DNA of 64,000 nucleotides. Source: Lysinibacillus sphaericus. GTDB taxonomy: Bacteria > Bacillota > Bacilli > Bacillales_A > Planococcaceae. The notes beneath the pieces are model-generated. The model was not told the DNA's origin, searched no databases, and saw only the letters and a list, made by a program, of their open reading frames with translations. Below, piece by piece: positions 35,524-45,090 of this stretch (position 1 is the first letter of the stretch; the number at the start of each line of letters is the position of its first letter). The DNA lies in the NCBI RefSeq assembly GCF_006864135.1, contig NZ_SADV01000008.1, forward strand, positions 62,001 to 126,000, in the 5' to 3' direction. The translations under genes and the position numbers were made by a program.

Positions 35524-36205
35524 TTTAAAAATTGATTACGTAATCAAACTAGGTGGGAGTCTAATAGCAAATATAGATGAAGCTCAAAATTTAGCTAAAA
35601 CATTAATTAAAATTAGTGAGAACAATAGAATAGTTATTTTCCCTGGGGGTGGACCTATTGACAATCTTATAGAAAAAATAGATAAACAGTTTACATTAAA
35701 TGAAATTACACATCACCAAGCATGTGCACGAGCTCAAGATCAAACTGGGTTAATATTTGCCAATTTTAATCTAGATTTTTTTGAAACAACTGATAACTTT
35801 TCAGGTATAAGAGATATTCTTGATAGGGGGAAAATCCCGGTATTACTTCCTTCAAAATTAATTTTTATGCTAGATCCATTTGAAAAGAGTTGGAGTATAT
35901 CCTCCGATTCAATGGGCGCATACTTTTCATTTTTATTAGAGGCTAAAAAGTTTTTGATTTTGACAGATGTTGATGGGATTTATAATAAAGATCCTAATCA
36001 AAATATAGACTCAAAATTACTCTCTAGAATATCTGTTAAAAGTTTAAATAGTTTAGGTCATACTTCAGTAGATGAAACTCTTAGTAGTTTTTTATTAAAT
36101 GCAGAAATGTGTTGTTGGGTTTTGAATGGTTATAATTACAACAATCTCATAGATTTCTTTAATCAAAAAGATAATGCGATATGTACGGAGATTTCTTACA
36201 ATTGA
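35492..36205 (+). CDS. amino-acid-kinase-fold protein (MfnE-like)
   Basis: A 237-aa AAK-superfamily protein. It has KLGGSL at 19-24, PGGGPIDNL at 51-59, and later WSISSDSMGAYFSFLL and ILTDVDGIYNKDP nucleotide-site segments. The layout and the HHQACARAQDQTG segment recall the MfnE/uridylate-kinase-like branch rather than aspartate or glutamate kinase. It should phosphorylate a phosphate, carboxylate or phosphonate group; the substrate is unknown. GGAGG 9 bases upstream supports the start inside the NDK-like gene. Confidence 0.75.
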   Translation: MKLRKTKNFVDLKIDYVIKLGGSLIANIDEAQNLAKTLIKISENNRIVIFPGGGPIDNLIEKIDKQFTLNEITHHQACARAQDQTGLIFANFNLDFFETTDNFSGIRDILDRGKIPVLLPSKLIFMLDPFEKSWSISSDSMGAYFSFLLEAKKFLILTDVDGIYNKDPNQNIDSKLLSRISVKSLNSLGHTSVDETLSSFLLNAEMCCWVLNGYNYNNLIDFFNQKDNAICTEISYN

Positions 36206-36225
36206 TATGAATGGTGGGAATTAAA

Positions 36226-37527
36226 ATGGCTTTAAAATTCCTAATGGAAAATATAAACGAAGAACTATTGAAATTAAATACACATTTTTTTAATCCAACA
36301 GAAGATGTTGTTATGGTTAATGGGAAAGGTATCTACCTTTATGATGAAAAAGGTAGAGAATATATTGATTGTGCAGCTGGCACATTTAACTTAAGTTTAG
36401 GTTACAGCCATCCAGATATTTTAGAAGCTGTTAGAAAACAAGCTGAAAATTTAATTCATGTCACGTCAAGTTACATGACTGAACCAGTAGCTAGACTCGT
36501 TGAAAAATTAGTCGAAATTACCCCACAAAGCTTAACAAAAATCCATTTAAAGGTATCTGGGGGATCCACAGCAAATGAAGGTGCAATTAAAATGGCCCAA
36601 AATTATAATGGCAAGAATGGAGTAATATCACTATTTAGATCACATGTAGGGCAAACTATATATACAATGAATGCCTCTGGGTTATCTTTTAGAAGGGAAC
36701 CATTTCAAGGCTTATTATCTACTGGGATTACTCACGTCCCTCCCGCATATTGTTACAGATGTTTTTATAATCAGCATCCAGATACATGTGGTATGCAGTG
36801 TGTTGATCGTATAAATGACTTCATTGATTATGCAAGTACTGGTAATATTTCAGCAATGATTGTGGAACCGATACTAGGAAATGGAGATAACATAGTTCCT
36901 CCTATGGACTATTTTAAAAAATTAAGGAAATTGGCTGATGAGAGGAATTTTGCACTTATATTTGATGAAATTCAAACTGGCATAGGTCGTACCGGACATA
37001 TGTTTGCAGCTGATTATTACTGTGTTGAGCCAGATATAATGACAATAGCAAAAGGATTAGGGGGATCTGGATTTCAAATTGCAGCAATAGCTGCAAAGCC
37101 AGAATATTCAAATATGGATGGGCATCATCACTCTTTTACTTATGGTTCTAATGTGCTGGCCTCTGCAGCTGCTTTAAAAACAATAGAGATTATTAACACA
37201 CCCCTTTTTTTAGCAAATATAAAAGAAACGGGTAACTATATTGTTTCATACCTCAAACGTTTACAAGAAAAATATCCGTTTATTGGCGATGTTAGAGGTG
37301 TAGGTTTAATGATTGGATTTGAAATAGTAAATGAAAAGGGTGAACCTGACACAACCTTAACTAACCAGATTAAAAAGCATGCTTTTTATAACGGATTGTT
37401 AATGAGAACATCTAGATATGGCTTTGGAAATGTAATAAAAATAAGGCCTGCCCTTACGTTAACCTTACAAGAAGCAGAAGAAATATGTTCGCGTTTAGAA
37501 AAGACATTTGAAACAACAATGAGATGA
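36226..37527 (+). CDS. class III (PLP) aminotransferase with four-cysteine insert
   Basis: A 433-aa fold-type I aminotransferase. It has SGGSTANEGAIKMA (111-124, PLP phosphate site), IFDEIQTGIGRTG with D247, and the Schiff-base lysine K276 in IAKGLGG. The family moves an amino group between an omega-amine or amino acid and a keto acid. At 175-192 it has YCYRC...TCGMQC (C176, C179, C188, C192), a CxxC-x8-CxxxC pattern that could hold zinc; a similar Cys insert occurs in some relatives. The ATG at 36226 has GGTGGG 7 bases upstream. It is 20 bases after the kinase gene, in one operon. Confidence 0.88.
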   Translation: MALKFLMENINEELLKLNTHFFNPTEDVVMVNGKGIYLYDEKGREYIDCAAGTFNLSLGYSHPDILEAVRKQAENLIHVTSSYMTEPVARLVEKLVEITPQSLTKIHLKVSGGSTANEGAIKMAQNYNGKNGVISLFRSHVGQTIYTMNASGLSFRREPFQGLLSTGITHVPPAYCYRCFYNQHPDTCGMQCVDRINDFIDYASTGNISAMIVEPILGNGDNIVPPMDYFKKLRKLADERNFALIFDEIQTGIGRTGHMFAADYYCVEPDIMTIAKGLGGSGFQIAAIAAKPEYSNMDGHHHSFTYGSNVLASAAALKTIEIINTPLFLANIKETGNYIVSYLKRLQEKYPFIGDVRGVGLMIGFEIVNEKGEPDTTLTNQIKKHAFYNGLLMRTSRYGFGNVIKIRPALTLTLQEAEEICSRLEKTFETTMR

Positions 37528-37617
37528 CTTTTAACTCTTAAATCAGATAACTTTAAAAATAAAGTAATGATATCAAAAAAGAGTGATAAAAATTCGTTTA
37601 TAAAGTGAGTGATAAAT

Positions 37618-38277
37618 GTGATACATGCAATCATTTTTGATTTTGATGGCACTATCGTTGATACTGAATCACTATGGTTCCAAGTATTTAAAGAGATCCT
37701 TGAGCATGAGTATAAAATTGAACTTCCGTTACAAAAGTTTGCAAAATGTATTGGTACGACAGACGATGCTTTATTTGAGTATATTCAAGGTCAATCCACT
37801 GAAAAATTTAATCATGATGAATTCATGCTAAAAGCGAAAAAAAAGATGCAATCCTTAAAGAAAACTCTAGTTCTTAGAGAAGGCGTTCATGACTTAATTT
37901 GTGAAATAAAAAGCTTAGGGTTAAAGCTAGGAATTGCATCTAGTTCAAGCCGTTTATGGGTCGAAGAATTTTTAATAATATTCAATCTACATCATCTATT
38001 CGATGTCATTAAGACAAGTGAGGACGTTCAAAAAGTAAAACCAGATCCGTCCTTGTACACTAGTGTGGTTGAGACTTTAGGCATTAATCCAAATGAAGCA
38101 ATAGCAATCGAGGATTCCGTTAATGGTTCATTATCAGCTATACGGGCTGGGATAAAATGTATAGTCATTCCTAACCAAGTAACAAATTTCTTAACTTTTC
38201 CTGAAGAAGTAATACGTTTTGATGATTTCTTTCATCTAAATATCAAGAGCTTGGTAGAGCATTCAAAATCTAATTAA
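37618..38277 (+). CDS. HAD-superfamily phosphatase
   Basis: A 219-aa subfamily IA HAD enzyme, similar in layout to beta-phosphoglucomutase-like and YhcW-type proteins. It has the nucleophile motif IFDFDGTIVDTE, an alpha-helical cap, motif II IASSSSR, the motif III lysine in KVKPDPSLY and motif IV AIEDSVNG. It would remove a phosphate from a small molecule. The start is GTG at 37618 with GTGAG 8 bases upstream (a GTG at 37609 is the alternative). It lies 90 bases after the aminotransferase and is last in the plus-strand set, possibly dephosphorylating a product of the kinase-like enzymes. Confidence 0.82.
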   Translation: MIHAIIFDFDGTIVDTESLWFQVFKEILEHEYKIELPLQKFAKCIGTTDDALFEYIQGQSTEKFNHDEFMLKAKKKMQSLKKTLVLREGVHDLICEIKSLGLKLGIASSSSRLWVEEFLIIFNLHHLFDVIKTSEDVQKVKPDPSLYTSVVETLGINPNEAIAIEDSVNGSLSAIRAGIKCIVIPNQVTNFLTFPEEVIRFDDFFHLNIKSLVEHSKSN

Positions 38278-38359
38278 AAATACGTATTTTGGGAGTAATT
38301 TAAATTTAGTTAGACACTGTTATTTTATACAGCTTGATCATTATGAGTTCGGTATTGAA

Positions 38360-38402
38360 TGCTGCACCTCGCTGTTAGACACAATCTAACAATTGGAGGT
38401 GC
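38360..38402 (+). terminator. terminator closing the plus-strand set
   Basis: CTGCACCTC (38360-38368) pairs with GAGGTGCAG (38394-38402), with an inner TTAGA/TCTAA pairing, and is followed by TTTTAC. Confidence 0.75.
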
Positions 38403-38569
38403 AGTTTTACTATAGGGAATTATCAAAAAGAAAAGAATCACCTACTCCAGCTACCAACTGAAAGTGCTTTGAAGGTATTTCTTGTTACTTTTTTGTATGC
38501 CTCTAAATTGAATTTGGGCATCAGCAACATTAGGTAACTGAATTTCTAACTTAAAATATCTATTGTTAC

Positions 38570-38780
38570 TTTGTCGTACAGATAAAACATTTGTTGCTGT
38601 CGCTTCGCTTTCGCACAGAGCAAAGCTTCCTGTTGGCGTCCGATGAGCCGCTTCACTCGCGGTGCTCGCGGCAGGGTGTCGGGCCAACAGATGTTTTTTG
38701 CGCGAAAGCGTAGTGCAACGTAGCGACAGCAGCACGATGTTGGTCACGAAGGCGTTATCATAGGACGTGATGTGATGGTT
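38570..38780. repeat. dispersed intergenic repeat block with inverted halves
   Basis: TTGTTGCTGTCGCTTCGCTT near 38590-38609, GAGCAAAGCTTCC...GGCGTCCGATGAG (to about 38647), and then the inverted module GCGCGAAAGCGTAGTGCAAC near 38700-38719. Stretches such as GCCGCTTCACTCGCGGTGC are short palindromes. The 686-base gap 38278-38963 holds this block, one terminator and no plausible gene. Confidence 0.75.
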
Positions 38781-38963
38781 TTAGCCTTCGTTCCACTAAT
38801 CACTGATCCCCAATGAGTCGCCCATTCCCCACTACAATCAACTTTTCCGCTTAGCATTTATCTTCTGACATGTTACTCTATTTCATAGTGAAAATATGTA
38901 GCAATATGAGCAAATATATATTCATAAATCTATTCTGTTTGATTATAGGATAAAAAGTAACAG

Positions 38964-39821
38964 CTAGCATAGTTCCCCTTTTGACAAGATAATTGCTTGC
39001 CCTCCTACCATAACTCTTGGATTATTTTTATTTATTAATTTTGTTAGGATGTTAGAAGGTCTACCCATACTATGTCCTTGAAGGAACGAGTACTCTTGAT
39101 CAAATTCATTTAGTATGTGGTTATGAAAAAGATAATAAGTTAATGCCCCATTTGAAGTACCTGTTGCGGCTTCCTCATCAATACCGTATAGTGGGCAAAA
39201 GTTTCTACTCTCCGCTATCCCATCTTCTGTGTCGAGTGTAAATGCATGAACGCCCCCCACTTTATTGATCTTTGTATATTCAGCAAGTTCTTTAAAATTA
39301 GGATTTAACGCATACAAATCATCCTTTGTTTTAATAGGAAGCATTATATCCCAAAGACCCGTACTGACAGCTTGAGGCACTAAATTGAAATTTATATCTC
39401 CTATTTTGCTTTTATCAATTTTAAAAAGGTACGACAAATTATCATAATCATCAAATATTTTTCCTAACTGAGGTTCAGCTTGCTCCATCATTATAAATGA
39501 TTGATTCACTTCAACAGCAAGTGTGCCGGCGAGTGTTTTCATAAAATATGTATTATTATCTTCAATAGCACAACTGTCTAATAATGCCTTGAAGGATGCA
39601 ATAGTTGCATGTCCACAAAGTTCAACCTGTACAGTCGGTGTAAAAAACTTTATGTCAAAATTTTTATTGTCTATTTTTTTAATAAATGCTGTTTCTGAAA
39701 AACGAACTTCTGCAGCAAATTTTTGCATAAACTCTTCATCTAAATTTTCATGGATCACTACGCCTGCTGGATTACCGCCAAATTTTGTTGCTGTAAAAGC
39801 ATCAATTACATAATATGACAA
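38964..39821 (-). CDS. PhzF-family isomerase-like protein
   Basis: A 285-aa PhzF/YddE-type protein with a diaminopimelate-epimerase-like fold. It starts YYVIDAFTATKFGGNPAGVV, with the catalytic Glu in the conserved ETAFI segment (RFSETAFI), and has LCGHATIAS near 70. The function is unknown for most members. The start is TTG at 39821 with AAGGGAGAG 6 bases upstream. It lies between the RiPP-like block and apt; nothing ties it to either. Confidence 0.88.
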   Translation of the reverse strand: MSYYVIDAFTATKFGGNPAGVVIHENLDEEFMQKFAAEVRFSETAFIKKIDNKNFDIKFFTPTVQVELCGHATIASFKALLDSCAIEDNNTYFMKTLAGTLAVEVNQSFIMMEQAEPQLGKIFDDYDNLSYLFKIDKSKIGDINFNLVPQAVSTGLWDIMLPIKTKDDLYALNPNFKELAEYTKINKVGGVHAFTLDTEDGIAESRNFCPLYGIDEEAATGTSNGALTYYLFHNHILNEFDQEYSFLQGHSMGRPSNILTKLINKNNPRVMVGGQAIILSKGELC

Positions 39822-39898
39822 AGCTAACTCTCCCTTACTTTTGAATTTAAAAGTTTTTAATGCTTACTATATCGATTAATCTCTTTATATTAAAAAAA

Positions 39899-39919
39899 AC
39901 GCCACAAAAATGTGACGCT
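39899..39919 (-). terminator. terminator downstream of apt
   Basis: ACGCCACA (from 39899) pairs, with one G-T wobble, with TGTGACGC (to 39918). On the minus strand TTTTTTTT follows. A dispersed repeat lies between it and the apt stop. Confidence 0.7.
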
Positions 39920-39944
39920 TTTCATATTATTGTATGACTCTTCT

Positions 39945-40020
39945 GCGAAACGAGAGATTGATTTCCGTTCCGGCTGAGCGCTTTCCCAGGGGGACGTCAA
40001 TCTTCACTTCAATCAACCAA
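39945..40020. repeat. dispersed intergenic repeat (short copy)
   Basis: ATTGATTTCCGTTCCGGCTG, then AGCGCTTTCCCAGGGGGACG, then TCAATCTTCACTTCAATCAA. The opening module is shared with the copies at 28565 and 48985. Confidence 0.75.
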
Positions 40021-40028
40021 ATCCTGTT

Positions 40029-40541
40029 TTAATATTCAATAAGTGTTTTTATGTTTAAGTCGCCTATTTTTTCACGACCATTCAGCTCTTTTAACTCGAT
40101 TAGGAAGGCACAACCAACAACTTGACCGCCTAATTGTTCAACTAAACGCACTGTCGCTTCAACTGTACCGCCAGTCGCAAGTAAATCATCACAGATTAAT
40201 ACTTTTTGCCCTGGTTTAATCGCATCTTTGTGCATTGTTAGCGTATCTTTACCGTACTCAAGACCGTAGTCAGCACTTATCACTTCACGTGGTAATTTTC
40301 CTGGCTTACGAACAGGCGCAAAACCAATTTCAAGCGCATAAGCAACTGGACATCCGATAATGAAGCCACGAGCCTCAGGACCTACCACAATCTCAGCACC
40401 TAATTCTTTTGCGTAACTTACGATTTGGTCTGTTGCATATTTGTATGCAGCACCATTATCCATAATTGTTGTAATATCTTTGAAGCTAATGCCCTCTTTC
40501 GGCCAGTTTTCAACCGTTGTTACGTATTGCTTTAAATCCAT
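40029..40541 (-). CDS. apt: adenine phosphoribosyltransferase
   Basis: A 170-aa salvage enzyme that makes AMP from adenine and PRPP. The PRPP loop is [13 protein letters not shown] (about 118-130), and the hood motif is [16 protein letters not shown]. The length is normal. It is 33 bases downstream of recJ, the usual pair. relA, normally next, lies about 16 kb away. Confidence 0.97.
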   Translation of the reverse strand: MDLKQYVTTVENWPKEGISFKDITTIMDNGAAYKYATDQIVSYAKELGAEIVVGPEARGFIIGCPVAYALEIGFAPVRKPGKLPREVISADYGLEYGKDTLTMHKDAIKPGQKVLICDDLLATGGTVEATVRLVEQLGGQVVGCAFLIELKELNGREKIGDLNIKTLIEY

Positions 40542-40574
40542 GTTATTGTTCCTCCTACGAAACTTAATCGTATA

Positions 40575-42893
40575 TTAATGTAATCGTTCATCAAACCATT
40601 GTTTTAATTCTATATAAGGGGCATATACTAGCTTCTGCTCCATTTCAATCTGTTCTGAACGCTGTTTGTAAGACGGTGCCTCTGTAAGTGCCTGTTTCGG
40701 TGCATTCACGTTGACAGTCGTCAGTCCACTCTCCATTTTAACAAAATCAAGTTCAAAAAACACCTGTGTCATAAATTTTAATGCATCTAACGGCCAACCT
40801 GTATGTTTGGCTAATTCCGCCAAATGCATATTTAATGGAAAGGCAGGGCGATTTTTTAAAAACTTATAATACCAGGAGAATTGCTCACGTGTAGGCAATC
40901 CATTGAAGTACTGAGAATCAGGCATGTAAAAATGTGCATATATACGGGAAGGAGCTGTTTTTCGTAAGACACTTTCTAACATTTGAACATTTTGTGGCAA
41001 ATCCAGTAGGATGATATAATTGCTTTGTTCTACATTTGAAAGCGTAGGATCCACTGTTAGGATTGGTACACCAATTAGCGACTGGTAATAGGTAACCGTT
41101 TCTGAACGGAAGGCGATAAATGTTGCCTCCTCTTTTGGAACCGTATTTAACCAGCGGGATGTTTGGCGAATACCACGAATATCAAATAATTGCCATTCAG
41201 TCGTTTGGACATCCTCTATCATAAATTGTGCTTTTTTACGTCCTTGCCATTCGTTAATTTGTAAATCCCCTGTAAATGATACTTTAATTCCATATGTTAA
41301 TTCGTCGTGTAAATGTCCTTTATTGAATCCGACACTATCCAATTTTTCATAGCCATCCGTCAATTCCATTTTTATATGATTTTCTGCTGCTCCAATTTTC
41401 CGCATGGAGGATATCTCCACATCTTCGAGCACATAAACAGGCTTCGGAAAATCAGTACCATATGGACCCAGCGTCGAAATTTCTTCAATGGCATCTGCTG
41501 AAATTTCATCCATTTTTAGCGGTATGTCAATATTGAGTACAGGTGTCAATTGTTCCTCTGATAAACACGCTCTTGCTTGATCATCTAAGCGTGATCTTAA
41601 CTCATCCACATGCTCAATCGATAATGTCATCCCTGCTGCCATAGGATGCCCACCAAAATGAGGTAATATATCTCGATTCTTCGCTAATTCATTATATAAA
41701 TGGAAGCCTTCAATACTACGAGCTGAGCCTTTAGCTGTTCCTTTTTCATAGTCTAGTGACAGTACAATCGTAGGACGATAATAGAGCTCTACAAGACGGG
41801 ACGCGACGATCCCTACTACCCCAGCATTCCAGCCTTCTCCAGCAATAACTAAAACGAGTGAATTCCCGATTTTTTTATCTGATTCAATGAGAGCAATCGC
41901 CTCATCTGTAATACTCTTTACAATGTCTTTGCGTTCACTATTACACGTATTAAGCTGCTTCGCTAATGCTGTTGCTTTAGCATTATCCTCAGCCATTAAT
42001 AGCTCGACGCCAGGCGCCGCTTCTCCTAGTCGACCAACTGCATTTAAGCGCGGTCCAAAGTAAAAACCGATTGTTTCTTCGTTAATTTTTGCTTGCTCTG
42101 CACTGGCTACTTCACACAATGCTTGTACCCAAGGGCTGAGTGATCGGCGCATTTCTTCTATTCCTCGTTTTACTAGGTAGCGATTTTCATCAACTAATGG
42201 TACTAAATCCGCTACTGTTCCAACAGCTACGTATTCAATTAAATGCGTTGGCAGTTCTCCATATAGAGCATGCGCTAACTTAAAAGCTACCCCCACACCT
42301 GCAAGCTCGCCAAATGGATAATGTCCTTCTGGTATACGAGGATGTAAAATAATATCAGCAGGTGGTAATTCATCGCCTGGTTCATGGTGATCTGTAACGA
42401 TAACATCCATACCTAGTTCCTTCGCGACACGAATCGGTTCAATACCCGAAATACCATTATCAACTGTTATAATTAACTGAGCGCCCTCTTCATGTGCTTC
42501 ACGAAATAGCGCTTCATTCGGTCCATAGCCGTGAATAAAACGATTCGGTATTTTAAACGATACATCGGCACCGAGATCAAGCAACACATTCAGCATGACT
42601 GTCGTGCTAGTGACACCATCCCCGTCGTAATCGCCATATACTAAGATTTTCTCTCCATTATCAAGCGCTTGCTCAATACGTGCTACAGCTTCTGCCATAC
42701 CATGCATTAAAAACGGGTCATGGATACTTGCTTCTGTCATATTTAATAAGCTCTCTGCGTCCGCAGTTGTTTCACAGCCACGCGCAGCTAAAATTTTTGC
42801 TGCAATCGCAGAAAGTTGTAGGTCATTTTGTAATGTTTGGACAAGCTTAGCGTCTGGGCGCTCTACCTGCCATTTCTTTTTTGATAGAATCAT
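40575..42893 (-). CDS. recJ: single-stranded-DNA exonuclease RecJ
   Basis: A 772-aa DHH-family 5'-3' exonuclease for repair and recombination. The catalytic Asp motifs are VYGDYDGDGVTS and TVDNGISG, with DHH in VTDHHEPGDELP, then the DHHA1 segment with GGHPMAAGM. An OB domain and the Firmicutes-specific C-terminal RecJ domain (about 570-772) account for the length, which is normal for bacilli. It is transcribed with apt. Confidence 0.96.
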   Translation of the reverse strand: MILSKKKWQVERPDAKLVQTLQNDLQLSAIAAKILAARGCETTADAESLLNMTEASIHDPFLMHGMAEAVARIEQALDNGEKILVYGDYDGDGVTSTTVMLNVLLDLGADVSFKIPNRFIHGYGPNEALFREAHEEGAQLIITVDNGISGIEPIRVAKELGMDVIVTDHHEPGDELPPADIILHPRIPEGHYPFGELAGVGVAFKLAHALYGELPTHLIEYVAVGTVADLVPLVDENRYLVKRGIEEMRRSLSPWVQALCEVASAEQAKINEETIGFYFGPRLNAVGRLGEAAPGVELLMAEDNAKATALAKQLNTCNSERKDIVKSITDEAIALIESDKKIGNSLVLVIAGEGWNAGVVGIVASRLVELYYRPTIVLSLDYEKGTAKGSARSIEGFHLYNELAKNRDILPHFGGHPMAAGMTLSIEHVDELRSRLDDQARACLSEEQLTPVLNIDIPLKMDEISADAIEEISTLGPYGTDFPKPVYVLEDVEISSMRKIGAAENHIKMELTDGYEKLDSVGFNKGHLHDELTYGIKVSFTGDLQINEWQGRKKAQFMIEDVQTTEWQLFDIRGIRQTSRWLNTVPKEEATFIAFRSETVTYYQSLIGVPILTVDPTLSNVEQSNYIILLDLPQNVQMLESVLRKTAPSRIYAHFYMPDSQYFNGLPTREQFSWYYKFLKNRPAFPLNMHLAELAKHTGWPLDALKFMTQVFFELDFVKMESGLTTVNVNAPKQALTEAPSYKQRSEQIEMEQKLVYAPYIELKQWFDERLH

Positions 42894-43078
42894 CTTTTCA
42901 CTTCCTCACGAAAGCTATTATACCGAAAATCTAGCCTAGCCGCACTATCTGTCAGAATGATAGTTTTATCCATCAGATTTTCAATTCAATCCGTCATTTT
43001 TACTAAACTACTCGAATGATAGAAGTCAGAGCGACGGATAGAACCGTTAAAGCCTTGGGTATCAGTCTCAAAAGAAAA

Positions 43079-43105
43079 AAGCCTACTCCATTAAAGAGTA
43101 GACTT
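43079..43105 (-). terminator. trp operon terminator overlapping the trpA stop
   Basis: AAGCCTACTC (43079-43088) and GAGTAGACTT (43096-43105) pair with one G-T wobble. On the minus strand TTTTTT follows. The last codons and TAA of trpA form part of the stem and loop. Confidence 0.85.
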
Positions 43106-43882
43106 CTGAAACACATCTTTTGAAGCAGACACTAACGCCTCAATTTTCTCCAAATTACCTTCATGCAATGCTGTCACGATCGCACTGCCAACGATTACAC
43201 CATCACTAAGTGCCCCCATATTTACCACTTGCTCGGGCGTTGAAATTCCAAAGCCAGCTAGTACTGGTATTTGACTTGCTTTACGTAAACGAGCAAAATG
43301 ATCATGTAAATCATTCGCAAAGGTTGTACGAGCCCCTGTGATTCCATTGACTGTCACAGCATAGACAAAGCCTTGACTGGCAGCTGCGATACGTGCAATT
43401 CGCTCTGGAGGACTTGTTAACGATACAAGTTGAACGATGTCGATACCATGAGGATTTAATGTATCACATAAAACGGCGCTTTCTTCAAGTGGTACATCAG
43501 GAACGATTAATCCTTTAACGCCCCCCGCTACACAAGCTTTCGCAAAAGCCTCTAACCCAAAAGCTAAAACAGGATTAAAATAAGTCATAACAACTAACGG
43601 AACTTGAATTTCTTTTTTTAATGAAGCTAATACTTCTAGCACTTTACGTAATGTCACACCTTCTGCTAAAGCCCGTTCACCTGCTTGCTCTATCGTAGGT
43701 CCATCCGCTACAGGATCCGTGAACGGTATACCAACTTCAATAGCCGTTACAGCCATTTGCTGTAGCTTCAAAATCGTAGGCTTCAAAGTTTCTAGCCCCC
43801 CATCGCCGGCCATAATATATGGTATAAATGCTTTATTCCCAGCGATTTTCGCTTCTTCAATTGCCTGTTGTAGTGTTGTCAT
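43091..43882 (-). CDS. trpA: tryptophan synthase alpha chain
   Basis: A 263-aa TIM-barrel subunit that cleaves indole-3-glycerol phosphate to indole and G3P. The catalytic Glu lies in [16 protein letters not shown], which also holds the second catalytic Asp region. A phosphate-binding GFGIS and VGSAIV follow. The ATG overlaps the trpB stop (ATGA). It is the last gene of trpEDCFBA. Confidence 0.96.
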   Translation of the reverse strand: MTTLQQAIEEAKIAGNKAFIPYIMAGDGGLETLKPTILKLQQMAVTAIEVGIPFTDPVADGPTIEQAGERALAEGVTLRKVLEVLASLKKEIQVPLVVMTYFNPVLAFGLEAFAKACVAGGVKGLIVPDVPLEESAVLCDTLNPHGIDIVQLVSLTSPPERIARIAAASQGFVYAVTVNGITGARTTFANDLHDHFARLRKASQIPVLAGFGISTPEQVVNMGALSDGVIVGSAIVTALHEGNLEKIEALVSASKDVFQKSTL

Positions 43883-45090
43883 AACATATCTCCTCCTAAT
43901 ACTTTACGGACAGTATGAACATCTTTATCTCCTCGGCCAGATAAGCACACAACTATTATGTCATCTGTAGACATTGTCTTCGCAAGTTTTGCTGTATAAG
44001 CAATGGCATGAGAGCTTTCTAGTGCAGGTAGTATACCTTCTGTTCTACACAGTAACTGCAAACCCTCAAGTGCTTCATTGTCTGTAATCGAATCAAATTT
44101 AACGCGCCCAATATCATGTAAATAACAATGCTCTGGGCCCTTCCCTGGATAATCTAGACCAGCTGAAATAGAATGTGCTTCTTGCACGAAGCCATTTTCA
44201 TCTTGTAATAAATACATGTATGCACCGTGTAAAACGCCTAGCTGTCCACCGGCAATTGCTGCTGCATGCTTTCCTGTCTCAATACCACTACCAGCAGCCT
44301 CTACCCCGTATAGCGCAACAGTTTCATCGTCGACAAAAGGATGGAACATACCGATTGCATTACTACCACCACCTATACAAGCAACAACTGCATCTGGTAA
44401 ACATCCTTCCTTAGCTAAAATCTGCTCTCTAGTTTCAACACCAATTACACGCTGGAAATCCCTCACGATTTTCGGGAATGGATGTGGTCCTAAAGCTGAG
44501 CCTAAAATATAATGAGTATCTTCAACATTTGTCACCCAGTAGCGCAGCGCAGCATTGACAGCATCCTTTAATGTTTTTGAACCTGTTTCTACAGACTCTA
44601 CTTTTGTACCGAGTAACTCCATGCGAAACACATTCAACTGTTGGCGTTTTATATCTTCGGCACCCATAAATACAACACATTCAAGATTCAATAATGCGCA
44701 TGCAGTTGCCGTGGCCACTCCATGCTGTCCTGCACCTGTTTCTGCCACTATTTTCCTTTTGCCCATTCGTTTGGCAAGAAGCGCTTGACCAATCGCATTA
44801 TTAATCTTATGGGCTCCAGTATGATTTAAATCTTCACGCTTTAAATAAACCTTCGCGCCGCCTAGCCCTTTTGTTAAATTTTCTGCGTAATACAATGGCG
44901 TCTCACGACCGACGTATTGTTGTAAATAATAGGCCAATTCCTCAGTAAAAGTTCGATCATTCATTGCCTCATCATGGGCCGTCTCTAATTCCAACAAAGC
45001 GGTCATTAATGTTTCCGGAACAAATTGTCCACCAAATTTTCCATAACGACCTTCCTTTGTCGGTACACTATTTGCAATTGAATTCACCAT
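43879..45090 (-). CDS. trpB: tryptophan synthase beta chain
   Basis: A 403-aa PLP subunit that joins indole and serine. The PLP lysine lies in [13 protein letters not shown], the phosphate loop is GGGSNAIG, and GAGQHG is the indole-site segment. The ATG overlaps the trpF stop (TAATG). Confidence 0.97.
   Translation of the reverse strand: MVNSIANSVPTKEGRYGKFGGQFVPETLMTALLELETAHDEAMNDRTFTEELAYYLQQYVGRETPLYYAENLTKGLGGAKVYLKREDLNHTGAHKINNAIGQALLAKRMGKRKIVAETGAGQHGVATATACALLNLECVVFMGAEDIKRQQLNVFRMELLGTKVESVETGSKTLKDAVNAALRYWVTNVEDTHYILGSALGPHPFPKIVRDFQRVIGVETREQILAKEGCLPDAVVACIGGGSNAIGMFHPFVDDETVALYGVEAAGSGIETGKHAAAIAGGQLGVLHGAYMYLLQDENGFVQEAHSISAGLDYPGKGPEHCYLHDIGRVKFDSITDNEALEGLQLLCRTEGILPALESSHAIAYTAKLAKTMSTDDIIVVCLSGRGDKDVHTVRKVLGGDML

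Noticed and set aside
38451-38747. 98-codon minus-strand open frame
   Set aside because: It overlaps the repeat block and has no ribosome binding site.
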